Shown one piece after another: positions 6,087 to 8,477 of a DNA stretch of 8,477 nt; position 1 is the stretch's first letter, and each line of letters starts with the position of its first letter. Both the position numbers and the translations under genes were made by a program. The notes under the pieces are model-generated. The model did not search any database. It had not been told where the DNA came from and saw nothing but the letters and a program-made list of their open reading frames with translations. This stretch comes from DASRWT01 sp046728035 (GTDB lineage Bacteria > Methylomirabilota > Methylomirabilia > Rokubacteriales > CSP1-6): assembly GCA_046728035.1 (NCBI GenBank), contig JBKPDT010000093.1, forward strand, positions 1-8,477. Reading direction: 5' to 3'.

Positions 6087-7616
6087 GTGTTCGAGCTGCT
6101 CGGAACGAGCCTCCTGGACGTCGCGCAGCTCAAGTACCTCGTCCCGCTCCTTCTCGGCACGCTGGCCGGCGTCGTCGGCGGCGCGCTACCCGGCGTGACC
6201 ATCACCATGACCATCATCCTGGTGCTGCCCTTCACCTTCGGGCTCGACCCCCTCCAGGGACTGGCCGCCATGACCGGCGTGTACGTGGGCGGGGAATGCG
6301 GCGGGCTCATCACCGCCTGCCTGATCGGGATCCCGGGGACGCCCTCGGCCATCGCGACCATGTTCGACGGCTTGCCCATGGCCCGGAGGGGCGAGCCGGG
6401 CCGCGCGGTGTGGCTCGGGGTGTGGGCGTCGGTCGCGGGTGGGCTCCTGGGCGCGATCTTCCTCATCGCCGCCACCGGCCCCCTGGCCGCTTTCGCGCTC
6501 GAGTTCGGCCCCTGGGAGTACTTCTCCCTCTTCATCCTTGCCCTCAGCATGGTCGCGGGGCTGACGGAAGCCTCGCTCCTCAAAGGGCTGCTGGCGGGGG
6601 CCATCGGCATGGTCATCACCGTCATCGGGGCCGACCCCATCATGGCCGTGCCGCGCTTCACCATGGGCTCGGAGTTCCTGCGCGGCGGCTTTCCCTTCCT
6701 CCCCATCCTCATCGGCATCTTCGCCTTCGCCCAGATCATCGCCGACGTCGAGAAGATGGGACCGGCGGGCGGGGCCGTGCCCACTCCCGTCGCCGCGCCG
6801 AGCCTGGCCGTCTCCCACCTCGCCGTCATCGGCGAGATCGTCTCGCGGCCCGTCCTGCTCCTCTGGTCCACCCTCATCGGCCTGCTCATCGGCGTCCTCC
6901 CCGCCATCGGCGGCAGCGCGGCGAACATCATGGCCTACGACCAGGCCAAGAAGTTCTCCAAGCACCCCGAGCGGTTCGGCACCGGGACGCCGGAAGGCAT
7001 CATCGCCTCCGAGTCGTCGAACAACGCCAACGTGGCGGGCTCGCTGGTGACCATCATGGCCTTCGGCATCCCCGGCGACGCGGTCACCGCGGTCATGCTC
7101 GGCGCCATGATCATCCACGGCATCCAGCCGGGCCCCCTTTTCATCTCCCAGGAGCCCCGGATCGCCTACGGGATCTTCGCCGCCTACCTCCTCGCCCATC
7201 CGCTCGCGGTGCTGATCATCGCGCTCGGAACACGTATGTTCCTTCGAATAGTCACCGTGCCCAAGTCCGCCCTGATCGCGGTAGTGCTCGTGCTCTGCAC
7301 GGTGGGAGCCTACGCCCTCAACAACATCATGGACAATGTCTGGGTGCTTCTGATCTTCGGGCTCTTCGGCTACGCGCTGGTGAAGTTCGGCTTCCCGCTG
7401 GCGCCCCTCATCCTGGGCGTGATCCTCGGCGACCAGATCGAGGTGAACCTGGTCCGCGCCATCATGACAGACGCGGACCCGTGGCTCTTCCTCACCCGGC
7501 CCATCTCGGGCACGCTCATCGCGCTGTCCGTCGCCTCCGTCGCGCTCGCGATCTGGCAGCACCAGCGCACGCAGACGAGGCTCGCCAGGAGCCCGGAGCC
7601 TGACGTAGACTTCTGA
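6087..7616 (+). CDS. tctA: TTT transporter large membrane subunit (TctA family)
   Basis: 509 residues, the family's normal length, with about 11-12 hydrophobic spans. TctA forms the ion-coupled translocation channel of tripartite tricarboxylate transporters. It shows the two internally related halves typical of the family. The first has GVVGGALPGVT (28-38), YVGGECGGLITACLIGIPGTPSAIATMFDGLPMARRGEPGRA (66-107). The second has GVLPAIGGSAANIMAYDQAKKFSKHPERFGTGTPEGIIASESSNNA (269-314) and the matching AFGIPGDAVTAVMLGAMIIHGIQPGP (325-350). The paired IPGTPSA and IPGDAVTA loops are likely substrate or ion sites. The frame is open far upstream, through tctB in another frame. GTG 6087, 2 bases after the tctB stop, gives the expected TctA N-terminus (FELLGTSLLDV...), and no nearby ATG fits. 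It ends 2 bases before the next gene. Confidence 0.95.
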   Translation: MFELLGTSLLDVAQLKYLVPLLLGTLAGVVGGALPGVTITMTIILVLPFTFGLDPLQGLAAMTGVYVGGECGGLITACLIGIPGTPSAIATMFDGLPMARRGEPGRAVWLGVWASVAGGLLGAIFLIAATGPLAAFALEFGPWEYFSLFILALSMVAGLTEASLLKGLLAGAIGMVITVIGADPIMAVPRFTMGSEFLRGGFPFLPILIGIFAFAQIIADVEKMGPAGGAVPTPVAAPSLAVSHLAVIGEIVSRPVLLLWSTLIGLLIGVLPAIGGSAANIMAYDQAKKFSKHPERFGTGTPEGIIASESSNNANVAGSLVTIMAFGIPGDAVTAVMLGAMIIHGIQPGPLFISQEPRIAYGIFAAYLLAHPLAVLIIALGTRMFLRIVTVPKSALIAVVLVLCTVGAYALNNIMDNVWVLLIFGLFGYALVKFGFPLAPLILGVILGDQIEVNLVRAIMTDADPWLFLTRPISGTLIALSVASVALAIWQHQRTQTRLARSPEPDVDF

Positions 7617-7618
7617 CC

Positions 7619-8395
7619 ATGCTGAGGATCGGCATCGTGGGGATGGGCGTGATCGGCACCGCCATCGCGAAGGCGGCGAGCGGGGACATCGCCGGCGTGG
7701 AGCTTGCCGGCGTCACCGTGCGCGACCCCGCCAAGGCGGGGGGCTTTCCCGCCTTCGCGCTCGACGAGCTGATCACCCGCTCGGACCTGGTGGTCGAGGC
7801 GGCCACCCAGACGGCCCTGCGCGAGCTGGGCCCGGCCGTTCTCGCCGCGGGCAGGCACCTGATGGTCCTCTCGGTGGGCGGGCTCGTCGGCGTGCTCGAC
7901 GAGTGGGCGCGCCTGGCCGACACGCACGGGTGCCGCATCCTCGTGCCCTCGGGCGCCATCGCGGGGCTGGACGGGGTCAAGGGCGCGCGCGAGGGCCGCA
8001 TCACCGCCGTGACCATGGAGACGCGCAAGCCCCCCCGCGGGCTGGCCGGCGCCCCCTACATCGAGGCGAATCGCATCGACCTCGACGCCATCACGGAGGA
8101 GACGCTCATCTTCGAGGGGCCCGCGACCGAGGCGGTGAAGGCCTTCCCCGCCAACGTGAACGTGGTCGCGGCGCTGTCCCTGGCCGGGATCGGGCCCGAG
8201 CGCACCCGGATCCGGCTCTTCGCGGTGCCGGGGCAGGCGCGCAACCAGCACCGCATCACGGTGGAGGGGGAGTTCGGCCGGCTCGCCATCGAGGTCGAGA
8301 ATGTCCCGTCCGAGAACCCGCGGACAGGCAAGCTCTCCTACATGTCCGCCATCGCGATGCTGCGCGAGCTCGGATCGCCACTGCGCGTCGGCTAG
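7619..8395 (+). CDS. nadX: L-aspartate dehydrogenase family protein (NadX-like)
   Basis: 258 residues. The family oxidises L-aspartate with NAD(P)+ to iminoaspartate, which either hydrolyses to oxaloacetate and ammonia or feeds quinolinate synthesis; the reverse reductive amination also occurs. An N-terminal Rossmann domain starts with IGIVGMGVIGTAIAKA (4-19), continues with VVEAATQ (58-64) and ends near PSGAIAGLDGVKGA (110-123). The catalytic domain carries FPANVNVVAALSLAGIG (176-192), ARNQHRITVEG (207-217, His211 being the candidate catalytic His) and SENPRTGKLSYMSAIAMLR (231-249), all characteristic. It starts 2 bases after the tctA stop with no good Shine-Dalgarno sequence, so it is co-transcribed and coupled. 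With no nadA or nadC nearby and a transporter upstream, a catabolic or dicarboxylate-linked role seems likelier than NAD synthesis, but this is inference. Related enzymes acting on aspartate-like substrates cannot be excluded. Confidence 0.92.
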   Translation: MLRIGIVGMGVIGTAIAKAASGDIAGVELAGVTVRDPAKAGGFPAFALDELITRSDLVVEAATQTALRELGPAVLAAGRHLMVLSVGGLVGVLDEWARLADTHGCRILVPSGAIAGLDGVKGAREGRITAVTMETRKPPRGLAGAPYIEANRIDLDAITEETLIFEGPATEAVKAFPANVNVVAALSLAGIGPERTRIRLFAVPGQARNQHRITVEGEFGRLAIEVENVPSENPRTGKLSYMSAIAMLRELGSPLRVG

Positions 8396-8396
8396 A

Positions 8397-8427
8397 GGCG
8401 GCGAGCGCCGCCGGGGGCGGGCGCTCG
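8397..8427 (+). terminator. Hairpin-forming sequence after the operon, possible weak terminator
   Basis: One base after the nadX-like stop, GGCGGC (8397-8402) and GCCGCC (8407-8412) can form a 6-bp stem with a GAGC loop. Alternatively CGAGCGCC (8402-8409) pairs with GGCGCTCG (8420-8427) around a 10-base loop. The two structures exclude each other. No T-run follows, so this is not a classic intrinsic terminator; it may stabilise the 3' end or act with Rho. Confidence 0.4.
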
Positions 8428-8442
8428 TGGCGCATGCAGCAC

Positions 8443-8477
8443 CTGTCTCTTATACACATCAGACGCAGCCCCCGAGT
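8443..8477. other. Sequencing adapter contamination (Tn5 mosaic end / Nextera-type), not genomic DNA
   Basis: Bases 8443-8460 read CTGTCTCTTATACACATC, the Tn5 transposase mosaic end used in tagmentation libraries. The following bases (8461-8477) are an imperfect copy of the read-through adapter: GACGC and GCC match TGACGCTGCCGACGA in order, with substitutions. The sequence is AT-rich and unlike the rest of the contig, and it sits exactly at the contig end. On the minus strand it translates to MCIRD, a familiar adapter-derived false N-terminus. Genomic sequence should be taken to end at about 8442. Confidence 0.97.

Noticed and set aside
6186..7562. 458-residue minus-strand ORF opposite tctA
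   Set aside because: Low-complexity composition rich in Asp, Glu, Gly, His and Arg is the typical antisense shadow of a hydrophobic membrane protein in GC-rich DNA; no family resemblance, and tctA is unambiguous.
5789..7603. 604-residue plus-strand ORF overlapping tctB and tctA in another frame
   Set aside because: Arg/His/Pro-rich shadow of tctB and tctA with no recognisable domain; the two transporter genes explain the region.
8256..8459. Minus-strand 67-residue ORF beginning MCIRDR
   Set aside because: Its start lies inside the adapter sequence and the rest is antisense to the end of the aspartate dehydrogenase gene; it is an artefact.
8443..8477. A genuine Tn5-like transposon end
   Set aside because: There is no transposase, second end or target duplication; the tail matches library adapter beyond the mosaic end and sits at the contig terminus.

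Overview
The window is a piece of a very GC-rich bacterial genome with G or C at most third codon positions. It almost certainly comes from a metagenome or isolate assembly made with Tn5-tagmentation (Nextera-type) libraries, because the last ~35 bases are library adapter and not genome. GC-richness, a tripartite tricarboxylate transporter (TTT) operon, a TIGR02757-type protein and a paucity of strong Shine-Dalgarno sites would fit a soil or subsurface lineage such as Rokubacteria/Methylomirabilota or a GC-rich proteobacterium. No marker gene is present, so this placement is only an inference.

Left block (1-2580, all minus strand): four tightly packed genes read leftwards. They are a TIGR02757/DUF2400 protein with an EndoIII-like Asp motif and an EndoIII-like cysteine cluster, rmuC (joined to it by a 4-base ATGA overlap), an unrecognised 100-residue protein, and the start of a gene whose N-terminus looks RNase-H/RuvC-like and which runs off the left edge. 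The first two and probably the last have DNA-processing connections, so this block may be a small genome-maintenance operon.

Middle (2581-4640): a divergent intergenic region with possible promoters on both strands, then a single plus-strand sodium:solute symporter (SSS family, 612 residues), then a 116-base gap. That gap carries a GC palindrome, a promoter-like pair of hexamers and a good ribosome binding site.

Right block (4641-8395, plus strand): a four-gene operon, tctC-tctB-tctA-nadX-like, with gaps of 7, 2 and 2 bases. It encodes a complete TTT carboxylate transporter (periplasmic binding protein, small membrane subunit, large membrane subunit) followed by an L-aspartate dehydrogenase family enzyme. 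The arrangement suggests uptake of a carboxylate linked to aspartate/iminoaspartate/oxaloacetate metabolism. Hairpin-forming sequence follows the last stop codon, then the adapter artefact ends the contig.

No CRISPR array, tRNA, rRNA, insertion sequence or clear phage gene was seen. Nothing here amounts to a strongly supported new defence or mobile system. The points most worth checking are the repair-like minus-strand operon with its Fe-S-type cysteines, the coupling of TTT transport to an aspartate dehydrogenase, and the adapter at the right end.
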